Shown here: one piece after another, positions 25,501-37,590 of the stretch
How positions within the stretch are numbered: the first letter of the stretch is position 1
How the letters are laid out: every line of letters begins with the position of its first letter
Assembly (NCBI GenBank): GCA_038502055.1
Contig: JAXRKN010000044.1
Span: 964,001 to 1,028,000 of the forward strand
Direction of reading: 5' to 3'
Length of the DNA: 64,000 nucleotides
Origin: Tanytarsus gracilentus
Taxonomy: Eukaryota > Arthropoda > Insecta > Diptera > Chironomidae
Position numbers and translations under genes: made by a program
The notes under the pieces: generated by a model
Seen by the model: the letters and a program-made list of their open reading frames with translations, nothing else
What the model was told of the DNA's origin: nothing
Database searches by the model: none

Positions 25501-26719
25501 GAAAAGTTTAAATAAAAAAATTCAATTAATTCCCAGTCATTATTGTGGATTGAGCGAATTGAAACTGATACAATGATTTGTCGTGGCCAATTATTGTTAT
25601 TGAGTGGGAGATGAAAAATGTGCTGAAACGATAAAAAAAATCCTCACTGCACATGAAAATTAATCAGAGCGGCAATTCATTTCGATTTTCAAATTTATGT
25701 TGATTGCCAAAAATTTACGGTCTGTGTCTGCATGAATAATACATTTCGTTGATTTATAACTTTACACAGTAACATGCAAAATCAATGCGAAATTGGTATG
25801 TTTGAATCATCGCTAATTAATTCCTGAAAATTTAATTCCATGTAAACAGTTTCGTTTTATAATTTCCACAAATAATTTCTATTTTATTAAGATTTTCTTC
25901 TTTTTTCATTTCACAACATTTTCATTATCAATATTTCAATAAACTTTTTAATTTAAATTTTTAATACTATTACAATAGATTTTTTATCTTAAAGTTTTTG
26001 GTCGAAAGAAATTGAGGAAAAATTAAAATTTTAAGAGATTTCATTTTTAGGTTAATAAAATTAAAATAAATCTAATAATTTTGAAAAAATCAACATTTTT
26101 TTGAATTTTAAAAAAATAAAAATTTATTTTTCTAATTTTTTAAAAGTCATCCAAAAAAATTTCTATTAAATTTCACGCAAAATTTTTCCTCAATCTCTTT
26201 CAACTATTTTAAATTTCATTCAATATGAAGTTCATATTCAAAATTTTTTATCTCTGAAAATTATTTCACATTTTCCTAAATTTTTTAACCTCTTTAACCA
26301 CATTTTTTTCTCGTGTTCAAGTTTAAGGCAGTGGGAATCATCGTTCGGGATCCTCGATTGAAATTTTTACGCTTTACTTAAACCACTTTCGCTAATGTAA
26401 ATGTACCCGGATGTTCTATGTGAATCAATTTAATTGCGATTTGTCTCAATCATATTTTTTTCGCATCATCGATTTTAAAGGTTGAGAGAGATAATTGAGG
26501 GCGCAATATGAGGCTTTTATGGCACACATAACATTGCCACCCTCGAATGAATTTCACTCTCATTTTCGCAACGGGTATCGATAAAAATAACCATCAATAT
26601 TTTATGAAATTTTACACACATGCACGACTCCGCTCTGTTTTTTCTTCTTTCTAAAGAGAGCCTTCGAACGAATGAAAGGAGCAAAATAAGAAAAACCTTT
26701 TTCATCGCCACATTTCTTG
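19559..26719. other. Intergenic region between paralogues 2 and 1
   Basis: About 7 kb, AT-rich, without a supported gene. The segment 22015-22290 is dense in AGCTTTTAAAAGCT-type palindromic words. A plus-strand frame at about 20274-20537 (GTG-initiated, Cys- and His-containing C-terminus) is the only one with protein-like composition, and I could not give it a start or a splice partner. Confidence 0.4.
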
Positions 26720-29700
26720 TTACTCTTTCGCAACCACATCGACTTCATTCAAATAACTGCCTTCGCATTCATAACCACGATAGCTACAATTTTCATCGTC
26801 TCCATTACAGTAAAAAGCATCGTTATCGACATGTGAAAACTCATCGGAATCAATGAGTGCGGAAATATTTGAATAAGTGTCAGATTCATCATCGTCACAG
26901 TCGTCAAAGTATCGGCTCTGTTTGGAGGAAATTGAGACATAAATTTAATTAGTGAGATTGCTTTTGAATTTTGATGAAAATGCTGGAAACTTTTCTCAAT
27001 AATTTAAAATAACTGCTGAAATTTTCAATTTTTGAACAGTTTTAGCAAAGACACAAATTTTGTAACTTTGCTATTTAAATTCAATTTATACGTTATTCAG
27101 TGATTAATTCTTGAGAAAAATAATCTCACGTCTAACGATCTTTATCGAAACTTCTTCTTTTGTGTAATTGAAATGTCGTCAACAGCAACACAATTAATGA
27201 ATGCTTACCTGGCACTCTATACATCTACAGCTTTCATCAAATTCACACGCAATTCCTAGTATTTGTGCTGCCTCCCTATAAAGCTCGTTTGAACTCTTTT
27301 GACTCGCTTTACTTGTCATCAACTTTGTGCTGAAATGATAAAAAGGGGAGATTTTTAATGGAAACATCCGATGTCGTCTGCTCATTTAACTTTTAATCTC
27401 TCTCCATTTATTAACATGACAAAGAAATCTACTGCAATTAATTTTTCTATTCTCGCTGAAGCATCCTCGATGTAATTGACTTCGAATGTGCAACCATATC
27501 ATGTATGTTGAGTTATCTTTGTTTGCACTCCTCTTTCATCACAATGAGAGAAGAAAGGAATTGTGTTTGGCACATACGTGAAGGCAATGACAGAAGAAAT
27601 TAATTGCGCTTATCTTGGGTTGAAAGCGCTTCTATGGGGATTATAAATTAACTTCTAATGGTCTCAAATGGAAATTTTATGAATTTTATGAAAAGTTTTG
27701 AAATTTTTTTAAAATTAAAGTTAAAATTTAAGGAAAATAAAAAAGTTTTGCAAAGAAACATTTTTTAAAACTGAATTCAGTTGAATATTTAAAAAAAATC
27801 GTTATTTTCAAAATATTATTTTGAATTTAATTTTTGGTAAAAAAAACTCTCAAAAACTGAATAAATTTTAAATTTTCAAAAAACATTTTCCATTTCACCA
27901 AAAGACAAATCTCGCTTTAAAATTCAAAATCAAATTTTACACTCAATCCTGAATTATCATCGTCATGGTGCACACAGGAGGGAAAAACAAGTGAAGTACT
28001 TATGAGATAATGCCATTAAGAATCATACTGTCATTATTATTATTTTGCTTCTTCCACTGCTGTTTGTTACTTTCGAATGCTACTTCGCTCTCTTTTTTTG
28101 TTTTCAAAGCTTTTAACGAGTGACTTAAGAACACTGTGCTTTTTCTATTACATGACATGCGAGACGCGCAAGGGAGATTAAGCTTTTTTGTGTTGGAGGA
28201 TAAAATTCTCATCGAGAGATGCGAAGAGCTCATGTGTGAATATTTCAGCAGCATAAAAAGACGTCATTAACGGCAACAAAAAAAAAGACATAAAGAAGCA
28301 CTTAATGTATGCGCGAGAGGAGAATATTCAAATGAACAAGGAAAAAACTTGGCTTTCTTTTTAAATAATGTGAGACAGTTCATTATTGCCGGTTTCACAT
28401 GCAGATTCATTCCATTCAACTCACATCCTTTTCATTTTCTGAATGAGCCACCAAGCTAACTGCAGTTTCATACAAATATGCCAATTTGCACGCTATTCAG
28501 TATCACTTTTTTTTGGTTGAATGAATAACGAAGCGGAAATGAGAAAATTGTGAATCGTTTTGAAAAAAATTTGAGCGCGGTTTAAGGTGAAAACTATTTT
28601 TTGACAGTCGTAATTTTAAAAATTTTACGATTTTCTTGTTAATGAAAATTTCATTGTAGATTCAAGGTAAAAAAATTGTAACGATTTTTATAATTTTAAA
28701 CTGTTGACTGACTGGTGTCTGACTCCTCTCGAGATAATAATTAAATTATGAAAAATTTGTTCATTTCTCACAAAATTCCACATAAAAACACTCGAAAAAT
28801 TTCTTAAAGAATTTCATAAGCAAAATCTCTCAACAGAATTGCAGGTTATTAAATTTTCATCTCAACAATTATTAAACATGAAATGCGCAACTTATTTGCG
28901 GTCGAGAAAATTCAAAACACACAGAATACAGCATTAATTAATATGAAAGTCACAGTGAGTTAATCCAAATGCATTTTGACGCGCTTCACTGCATTAATGA
29001 ACTGCTCATCATCATCATGGCTCTCGGAACTACTTGAAGCATCATGAATGAATAATAAATTCCTAACAGCATATTTTTTGACTTCCCTTTCACTCTCCAC
29101 CGGTGTACAATGATGAGTGTATAGAGATATGCTGAGTCGTGTGAATACCAGGAAAGAAAGAAAATCTTTTAATTTATATATTCGAGCGGAGAAAAGGAAT
29201 TTTTCCATGAATAATGCAACTCGAACAATTGACCTAAATTTGCTTCATAAATTTCCACTTGACTGCCTCGATTCTCTTATTCTCCATCAGGTATCGTGGA
29301 AGAGAAGATTCGAGTTGTGGAATTAAAAAAGTTGAGTTTCAAAAAATAAAAAAAGTATTTTAATTTCTTTTCTAAAGCTTAAAAAAAGCTCAGTTACAGC
29401 TTTAAAAAATGAAAAAAGCTTAAAATAAATATTAATAAGAACTTTTTATATTTTTGTAAGCTTTTACCATCGTGAATGAAAAACTAAGTAAATCGTTCTG
29501 TCGAGAGCAAAAAAATGTACGACTGATTTTAATCACTTACTCAAGCATTAAAACTTTTTTCCTCTTCACATTTTTTACACCCCTTGTAATTTTTGCTAGT
29601 CACTCTCGAGATGCTTCAGCGAGAACTGTTTTCTTTCATAATTAACTCTTTAATATCATCATTACACTCACCTCTTACAACTACTACTCTTGGGCGATGA

Positions 29701-30415
29701 TCCATCGTCCTCGATGCTATTCGCTTTGAAAAAGTTCTCGTGAAAGAATTTCAAAAATTGTGGTCGCTTCTTAATTAAATTGTTATTCACTTCTTTAAGC
29801 TTATCATTAATTTGATTATCTAACAGCATATTTGTGGTGGCCTTTGATTTCGATTTATATGTGGTCGACGGTGAATTGGTGCGGCGACATCCCGTCTGCG
29901 AGCCAAACAATCCAATCATGTCGAATTCCTACCGCACAATGTACAATTTTAATATCAGCAACAGCGCGGCATAATAGTGGTTAGGGGTAGTGTTTTGAGG
30001 GAGAGAGAGAAATCATTATCAGATCACATCAGTAGCGAGAACAATTAACGTTATGTATGCACTGCACGTCATGCAATACACAATGACAATGTTTTAATGG
30101 AATTGGGCATGAATATTAAAAGATGTGCAGTCATTTCTAGTTTTCAATTTTTTTTAACAGAGCTTTAAAGCTCAACAAAAGCTTTCAATTTTTTTTACGT
30201 TCCCAAACAAGAAAAACTTAAAAATGACATGTCGGCCATGCCCATTACGTTAAATTACCATGCTGATGCATTAAATCAGCAATGAATGGACCGAGAGAAA
30301 ATTTAATGGGTTAATTTCGAGAGAAACTATTTAAGACTCACCCCATAGCTCGTATAGCTTGTATTAAGCACATAAACTGTATTTTGATTACAATGCAGAA
30401 TCATTTCATCCATTT
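26720..30415 (-). CDS. Cys-motif paralogue 1, four exons
   Basis: Exons 30415-30342, 29928-29672, 27329-27209 and 26917-26720 join with matching phases (0, 2, 0) and end in TAA. From the ATG at 30413 the product is 215 residues. Exon 1 ends in a TVYVLNTSYTSYG segment; exon 2 (257 nt) has a basic stretch (NNNLIKKRPQFLKFFHENFF); exon 3 carries SSNELYREAAQILGIAC and S-C-R-C-I-E-C-Q; exon 4 starts exactly at SRYFDDCDDDE and continues as an acidic, Tyr/Asp/Asn-rich tail with further Cys. There is no membrane segment or signal peptide. The two bases before the ATG in exon 1 fit the phase of a separate exon at 46922-46800, so translation may begin further upstream. An alternative last exon at 29131-28960 fits the exon 2 donor. 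I do not recognise the family. Order and strand with paralogues 2 and 3 indicate tandem duplication. Confidence 0.76.
28960..29131 (-). CDS. Possible alternative last exon of paralogue 1
   Basis: The minus strand shows a pyrimidine-rich acceptor ending CACGACTCAG at 29132, then 57 open codons to a TAA. Its phase fits the exon 2 donor at 29672 (AG plus C gives Ser). It encodes a polar, Ser/Asp/Glu-rich segment ending DDDEQFINAVKRVKMHLD. If used, it would make a protein without the Cys block. The same frame is also open upstream to an ATG at 29208, so it could instead be a short single-exon gene. Neither is proven. Confidence 0.35.
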
Positions 30416-33400
30416 CTGTAAAAAAAGAGAGAGAAAAAATGCAATTAAAAACACTTCCATTAATGATATATGAGTGAGCATGAATGCAATCTGGGTTAAA
30501 GATATTTTTATTTTTCTTCTTTTTTTTAGCTCATCGAGCTGTTTTAAATATTTGCATTTCTGCTCCTGTGAAAATAAATCCTCTTCATCTATGGTATGCA
30601 CACGTAAAAAGAAAAAATTTCTCACATGTATGGAATTACATATGTAAATTGTTGAAGTGGGATATTGAAGGATGGCTTTCAACCTGAAGGTGTGAGATTA
30701 TTTAGCATCAAGAAAGTTACCAAAAAAATGTTATAAAAAAATTCAATTTTTAACAATTTAGATCAAATAATTTAAAAAATTTAAATTTCCACCGCTTTCT
30801 TCTTTTTATCATCAAAGTTCTTAACATCCATAATACATCAAGTCGGTTTACGAGAACATAGTAAAAAAAGTTGTTTGATAATGTCCTCTATGAATAATAA
30901 GTGTACATGTGAGGTGTCTGATGTGAAAAATTTTCTTTTTATCCCACTCGAGAGTATGCAAACTTGAAATGAGTGTGATATGGAGCATTTTGTGGTGAGT
31001 TTGGTTGCCCTTATGCTTGTGCTTATAATTTTTCTTTCCTCTTGATTTTCATGGTGATGAATTGATGGCAATTCATGACTCGCATTTTGAGTAATTTTAC
31101 CACAGGTGTATTTTTTAGAGGTTAGTTTAGTTTCGTACACTCTTGACATTAACATTTCTCTCAATTGCTCTAAGGGTTTAACCAAAAAAAAACAACATAC
31201 CAAATATTTTCTGCTTGGTTATGCAAAAAGTTCAAATATTTGATCTCTTTACATGTCCTTCGAGAAAGATTCATGAGCTTACGTGTAGGATGGTGAAGTG
31301 TTGTTACTCATTCACAAGCCTATTAATGTACTTAAGGGAGTTGTAAAGTGCTTCCAGCGCGTGTGCCTTTATCTCTCCATGAATATATTGACGTCAATGC
31401 TAGCAGGCAATATCGAATAATTAAGGCAAGGACAAACTTTTGCAATTAGCAAACTCATATTATAGTTTTATGACAATCGACACAGATTTAATTGTGCAAG
31501 GAAAAAGAGAAAAGCAAAATTTTCCAGCTATACAATTAATTTTGCACAATTGAAAAAGAAAATTATTTGCTTTGTTGATCAAGGAATGGAATTTATTAAA
31601 TGTTATAAATACGTTACTCAATGGGGAATTCTTCATATAATGGATTAACTTTTTAAATCCTCTTCTAAGTTTGTTAAATTAATTCTCTAACTAACAAGAC
31701 ACGATCACCACACAATGGATTTCAAAAATAAAGTCAATATTTGTGCTCACAAACAAGAACATTTTAAATGTACACTATTTCCTGCACATATATGCATTCA
31801 TCATATTGGCATTTCAAATAAAAGCATCCGCTCCACACATGCTGCCTCCTCGAACTGCATTCTCTCATCTCTATTTGTCCAAGTCGTATATTTATTGGAA
31901 AATTCAATATTTACCCTCATGAGATTTAATGGAATTTTCACTTTAAATTTTATCCATCTGTTTCGCAATTTCTCTCTACGAAACTTCATTCGGCATGCCT
32001 CGTGAGATTTAATGAAAAATCTTTTGTGCATAAGCTCTCGACTTTGCTCTACAATTTTAGCAATGTGAGAACGGGTAGTGTGAAAGGTGAAGAGGCACGT
32101 AAAAAGTTTATTTTCTCTATTTTCTACTCTATATTGCATTCCCACCTGGGGTAGATAAATTTTTCAGGTATGATCATGTTAGATAGTAAAATTTCCATGT
32201 CGAACTATTTGCTGTGATAAATTGACAATGTTGTACGTGATTTGAATAATGAGGAGAGTTTTTTTATTTTTAAATTTTCAACTTTTAACGGTTTTGAAAA
32301 ATTTAATAAATTTTTTACGCATGTCGCACCCTTAAAATTCCATCGGATGACCTGAAATTTTTTCACCTTCTCATCCATCGCACAAAAAAGATGGCTCAAA
32401 TACTCGAGACGTCTCTTTCACGCTTTAAAAGAGTCAAATGTCAAATGATGGTCCACCGACAAAAGGCATAGAACTCCAACGGAATACTAATGACATCGCT
32501 CGAATTTTTTTTCATTTTAACAAAAAATAAAGCTTTCAATTCTCCACGGACGTTGCCGTTGAGCTACAGACAAACGAATCGAAATCGATGAGATGGAAAA
32601 AAGTCTGATTTTTATATTTTCGGCATCAGAATGGTTCGTGAATGTTTAACAAGCGAACGAGAGAGAGTTTGTGAGGTGCATTGTACACAAACTGTTTTGT
32701 AACAACATGCAAAGTGCCTTCGAGCGACGAACAAGAACAATTGGATAAATGGGAAAAATTGTTCATTTTCTCTCGAGATTCATTTCGATGGAATTTCATC
32801 GCCATTCAAATGAAAAAAAAATATTTTTTACTTTGCTGCAAAATTGTGAACTTTCCGCTGGCTATGATCAACAACTTTTTTTTTTCATGAGCTGTTTTCA
32901 ATTTCCGCTGGTGCAGAGAATATTGCATTTTGCACATTGAGCTGATAATCAGCTACGGGCGATTTATGCTGAAAAATTTATGATTGGACGAGTTGTAATT
33001 GTGTTGGAAAAATTGTAAGTGAATTTTTATAAAGCTTTTGTTGCACTAGAATAAGAAAAAATAATAACTTTAATAAAATTTGGGGGAGAAAAAAGGTTCG
33101 AATCCTAAAATCGAAATAAAGCATAGTGAAAGTATCACTTAGATTAAATTTTTTTTTTGAATTTTTTGCATCTTTTAAAATTTTAAAGATTTTTGAGCTA
33201 AAAATATTCAAATTATTTATTCAGTCAGTCATTGAATATTTTCTCGCAAAATCACTTTTCACGATGACATCAATACTACAAAATGATTTATGAAGCGACA
33301 TTTTATGCAGCGCTCAATAAAAATGATGATTCTCAACAAAATTTGACTCTTTTTTATGCGATTCATGCACTCTAAATTGTGAATGCATTTATGCTGTGTA

Positions 33401-34988
33401 ATAGCATTTTCCCAATAGAATTGTAGCTCCTTGCAATTTGTAGCAAAATGAGATCTCATTGACTCTCGTGAGAAATGTGTACAATTTTATTTATGCAAAT
33501 TTTCTCCTTCTTCTGCATGAAGATGCAAAAGTTTATTTTGAGAAATTTGCATAAAATATATTTCACAAATGTGCCACTGTGGATTATGATGAGAACTTTC
33601 GTCGCGATCATTATCCGTGAATTTTAGAGTGAGATCATAAATTTTTACTGCAAATCTCAATCAAAATTTTCCATTAATTTTCCCATTTGATTGATGCTAA
33701 TTAATTTGATTTAAATCTTTCAGTAGAACGTGACATAAAAAGACGACAAAGTAAATTTATATACACGACGACAAAAGGAGCTTAAACATTTATCGAAAAG
33801 AAGAAAAGTAAAATAAATTGGAATCGATACGTTTTCATCAGCGTTGGTAAAAAGAGAGACAGATTAAAACGGAAAGAAAGTCTTTTTGTTGCCGGCACCC
33901 GAAGAGCGAGGATTGAATGGAATTAATCGAAAGATACGAAAATTGTGTTTAAAATGTTGTTTCTCAGGTGAAATGAAGAAGCTTTTTTAACATCTCAAAT
34001 CTCTTTTTTCTTGAATTTAATTTGAATATTTTAAAATAAGCCTCTTTGGCTTTTTATCATGAGCCACTTCTATTTTTTTTCTGCTGTCTCCACAATGAAG
34101 GTAAAAATTTAATTTTTTTTCTCCCTTTTCCACCTCGATGGCAGAACAAATTGAAAAGTTAATCGAAAAAGTTTTTCTCTCCCCTTTTAGATTAAAAAAA
34201 AGCTTCTCATCGATGGTCATTTACAATTTATTTCAGCGAGCAGTCTGCACGTAACAGAACCACAATAAATAATGATGTGGGAGTGAATTTATGCATGAAA
34301 ATTAATTCCATGCGAAATTATTGAAATTAAGGGTTCAATTTTGATTGCGGTTTGAATTATTAAAATTTTAATTTAAATTAAAACTTTATCTCTTTCGAGT
34401 GTGCTCAAATTTCCAGAAAAACCCCTCAAATATTATTTTTTTCTGACCGTCCCGAAATAATAATGTACCGAAAAATTCGGATGTCACGTCGGCTTGCGGT
34501 GTATGTGATAAAATTTTATAATTTACATTTTCATCGGAATTTAATAGTTGAAAATTAATTTGAGGGTGTCGAGTTAAGTTTTTTTATTAATTTCTAAAAT
34601 TATATTTTTCTCCCTTACATACACTGGCAGTGAAATGACAAGGCTTTGTTGTAATTGCAATGGTTTCATATTTTTTCCTCTCCGACACCATCTTGTGCCG
34701 ATTTGATATTCATTTTATTATGCTCCATTGAATAATGGCAGCAATAATAACGTCGCTCTCGCTCGCACTTGACTTCTAATTTCTTTGTCATCATCCTCAA
34801 TTTAAAATGTCTCGAGCATTCGTCGGGTGGCGACGGGCAGAATAATAAAGATTCATGACGTTTCATTTTTCATCGGTCGAATAACAATGTCACGATTCAA
34901 GGGAATTATTTATCGTTATGTTTAACTTATTTCGTCTAAATTTAATTTTTCTAGTTTTAAATAAATTCCACTTCTTGCAATTTTGTGC
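30416..34988. other. Possible intron of paralogue 1 or intergenic DNA
   Basis: AT-rich, no supported gene. The minus-strand open frame near 31203-30838 has a T-rich acceptor (CCCTTAG near 31169) in a phase that would fit the exon at 46.8 kb, but it lacks a good donor and reads like chance sequence at its end. Confidence 0.35.
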
Positions 34989-35393
34989 TCAGCAACGTTG
35001 AATTGCTATAAATCTGTCACCGCCACTGATGGTTGATTTCTTTTCAGCTCTTATTGTTAATTTTCCATTGTCGGTGAGTGTGGAAGAGATTGTGTTGAGA
35101 TCATAGATGTCAGGTAGAATGAACCTTCGGGTAAATTTACGCGAAACAAATCCAAACTCATCCTCACGTTCCTCATGCTCAGCACTAACGATTATTTCAT
35201 GTTCCTTGACCTTTACGAGAATTTCTTCTGGCTGAAATTCGCTGACATCTAATGAAATTTTGTACTCGACATCCGTGCGAGTTAGGATGAGTTTGCCAAC
35301 ACTTTCATCGCAAAATGATTGATTCATTTTCTGCTTTTCAACTTCCGACTTTAAGTCGTATATCATGCCGACTAAATGTGCTAACGATGTCAT
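34989..35393 (-). CDS. Small heat-shock protein (alpha-crystallin domain), gene a
   Basis: Intronless, 134 residues, starting at the ATG at 35393 (MTSLAHLVG); the frame is open further upstream but without ATG. It is an ATP-independent chaperone of the Hsp20 family that holds unfolding proteins under stress, normally in the cytosol as oligomers. The alpha-crystallin domain covers about residues 38-125: VEYKISLDVSEFQPEEILVK, then H-E-I-I-V, the EREDEFGFVSRKFTRRF strand-loop and DNGKLTIRAEKK. The C-terminal FIAI matches the I-x-I anchoring motif. The N-terminal arm is short, and the protein stops soon after I-x-I, making it the smallest of the four. TATA box and heat-shock elements lie upstream. 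Confidence 0.9.
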   Translation of the reverse strand: MTSLAHLVGMIYDLKSEVEKQKMNQSFCDESVGKLILTRTDVEYKISLDVSEFQPEEILVKVKEHEIIVSAEHEEREDEFGFVSRKFTRRFILPDIYDLNTISSTLTDNGKLTIRAEKKSTISGGDRFIAIQRC

Positions 35394-35972
35394 GTTGTTG
35401 AATATGAAAAACTTTTTTTTTTCTATGTTCACTTTTTACACGTCCACACTCAACTCTCTTTTATGCTCTATGCGGCAACGAACATTTTTTCTCCCCCATT
35501 TATACAAATTTTTCGTATGCTGCAGCATAGAAGCATCGACGCTATTCTCGAACATACAAAATTTCTCCGGGACTCACTCGAACTTTCGTCTAAATCACAA
35601 CGCGTTGATTAATTAACAACATGGTAAAAGTTTTCGATTGCTCAATCGAACGCAAATTAATTCAATCTCGGGTAAAATGAATTTGAATTTTCTAAGTGAA
35701 ATACTTTGACGAGAGTTGATGGAACAAAAGGCAGTTAATAGTTTTATGGGTTTTTATTCTTGTTGAATTTGCAGGGAATAAAAAAGTTTTTTATTTGATT
35801 CGAGCACTTTACGAAATGTGGTGCTATTCTGTGAGGTTTTTACTAGATTTAAATTTAAATTTTTAACTTGAGTTTTATGATGAAAAATTTTATTTGACTT
35901 AAAAAATTAAATTTAAAAATTTTCTTAACCCTATAAAATGTTCAAATACTTGTAAGATGATATAAACTAAAA
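35394..35972. other. Spacer between sHsp genes a and b
   Basis: Holds the gene a promoter, then AT-rich sequence and the 3' flank of gene b. No further gene seen. Confidence 0.6.
35498..35587 (-). promoter_or_regulatory. Heat-shock promoter of sHsp gene a
   Basis: On the minus strand a GTATAAAT TATA box (plus 35498-35505) lies about 105 bp before the ATG. Upstream are heat-shock factor sites: TTCtcGAA (plus 35545-35552) and GAActTTC (plus 35580-35587), the alternating inverted nGAAn units expected for HSF trimers. Confidence 0.7.
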
Positions 35973-36482
35973 TTATTCCGCGACATTTGCCTTTTCATTA
36001 GCCTCTAATTCATTTTTCTTCTTAGCTGCTGCCATGTCTTCGAGCTCCTCACTCGCTACTCTCTTAATGGGTATAATCCGTTCTTTAGGTTCAAAGGGTT
36101 TCGGTTTGAGGGCTTTAACTGTCATCTTTCCGTCATAGTTTAAGTATGTGGTGAGTGTATCGATGTCATAGTCTTTTGGGATTGTTATTCGGCGTGTAAA
36201 TTGGCGTGCAATAAATCCGTGTTCATCCTCACGCTCCTCATGTTTGCCTTCAACAAGAATGTCTCGTTCGACTAATTTTACTGAAATTTCTTCGGGCTTG
36301 AATGCAACAGTGAAATCTTGTTCTGCTGGTGCTTTTGTGGGATCAAGTATTTTAAAATTTCTAAAAATTGGTCGAACACGATCAACTGGTCGCTCTTTAA
36401 AAAGTAAAATTGAAGATGATGAAACTTTCGGTGAATCGTAAATTTCATCGACCATCCTCAAAAGTTCTGGTAATCCTCTCAT
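35973..36482 (-). CDS. Small heat-shock protein (alpha-crystallin domain), gene b
   Basis: Intronless, 169 residues, from ATG at 36482 (MRGLPELLRMVDEIYDS); the frame is open upstream without ATG. It has an N-terminal arm of about 75 residues with the LLRMVDEIYD helix shared with genes c and d. The alpha-crystallin domain is at about 74-150, with FKPEEISVKL, EREDEHGFIARQFTRR and YDGKMTVKALKP. It is followed by RIIPIKRVAS, where I-P-I is the I-x-I motif, and a charged Lys/Glu tail with AAAKKKNELEANE. Same role as its neighbours: a stress-induced holdase chaperone. It stands head-to-head with gene c at a spacing of about 1.1 kb. Confidence 0.92.
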   Translation of the reverse strand: MRGLPELLRMVDEIYDSPKVSSSSILLFKERPVDRVRPIFRNFKILDPTKAPAEQDFTVAFKPEEISVKLVERDILVEGKHEEREDEHGFIARQFTRRITIPKDYDIDTLTTYLNYDGKMTVKALKPKPFEPKERIIPIKRVASEELEDMAAAKKKNELEANEKANVAE

Positions 36483-36561
36483 TTTAATGCTTTTTTGCTC
36501 TTTTTCTGTTAACTTCGCTCCGTCTAAAAATTTACTGACATTCAACGAAAATGTTCCCGTT

Positions 36562-36606
36562 TATTTATAACACGCTTCGAAACGTTGCGATTATTCGGGA
36601 ATTTTC
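36562..36606 (-). promoter_or_regulatory. Heat-shock promoter of sHsp gene b
   Basis: TATAAATA on the minus strand (plus 36562-36569) is followed upstream by the perfect three-unit heat-shock element TTCggGAAttTTC at plus 36594-36606. Confidence 0.8.
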
Positions 36607-37417
36607 CTTCAGGTTATGCAGCTGGCAGTACTCATTATTTTCTCGAAATTTCAAGAACTTTCACTGATGTAATTTTCTACTTGGATAATTTCATGAAATT
36701 TCTGGTCGGTTTCATAAGAATTTTTAATTAATCTTTTGAAAAAATTTAAATTAAAATTTCCGTTAAATTTGATCATTTTTGGATGATAACGAAAATCAGA
36801 AAATAAGTTAACTTAGCCTTATTGACAAATTTTTATTATAAAGAGATAATTAATTTATCCATGCGTCGAAGTATTTAATAGTTATACTAAAAAATTGACA
36901 ATAAGGAAGTCAAATTTGTTTTTGCACGCAATTATTGACTCATTTGCTGATTAAAATTGACGCGCAAGGAATTTTTTCTCATTCCATCTCGTTAAGAAAA
37001 ATATTTTCAATGAGATTTAAATAAATTTACGAAAAATAAAAGTTTGGAATTATTTTCTCTCATGCTTTGAGGTGAAATTATGAGGAAAATGAGATAAGAA
37101 CGTGAATTCTATCTGAAGGGAAGTCTCGGAGTGCTCGCAAAGTGGGCGTTTAGAATTTTTTTTGTGGAAATATGCTTTGAAAAATTCTTAAATAAATTTA
37201 GTTATTTTTTACATAAATAGAATTTAACTTTTTAAGAAGGAAAAAATTCCTCTTAATTTTTTTAGTCCTTTCACTTAATCAAATTTTTTAAATTTCACAA
37301 CATTTTAAAAATCTTAAAAATTGTGAAATTAACTAAATTTTAAAAGTCATCATGACAAAGCTTTTTTGGTCGTAGCTTTATAAAAAAAAATTGACTCATC
37401 TTTGCAACAGTACATGT
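36607..37417. other. Divergent intergenic region between sHsp genes b and c
   Basis: AT-rich sequence between the two oppositely oriented heat-shock promoters. No gene seen. Confidence 0.6.
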
Positions 37418-37461
37418 GAAAGTTCTAGATAGTGCTCGAAAACTTAATGTTTTGTATAAAA
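37418..37461 (+). promoter_or_regulatory. Heat-shock promoter of sHsp gene c
   Basis: A heat-shock element GAAagTTCtaGAt starts at 37418, and another GAA unit is at 37438-37440. The TATA box GTATAAAA follows near 37454-37461, about 130 bp before the ATG. Confidence 0.75.
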
Positions 37462-37590
37462 CGCGAGTATTTTTCTACTGCAGCCACAGAAGAAATTTAA
37501 TCGTTCAAGGGAACACAAGCAAAAGTGTGAAAAAAAAATTAAATTTTGAAAACAATTTCAAGTGATAAGAAAAAATAAAATAATAAAAAT

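Noticed and set aside
2717..30415. Possible relation of the three paralogues to the tandem commissureless genes of flies (tandem trio, PPxY)
   Set aside because: No transmembrane segment is present in any of the three and I cannot match the Cys block, so the name is not supported.
33095..33105. GGTTCGAATCC, a perfect tRNA B-box
   Set aside because: No A-box at the right distance and the flanks cannot fold into a cloverleaf or acceptor stem.
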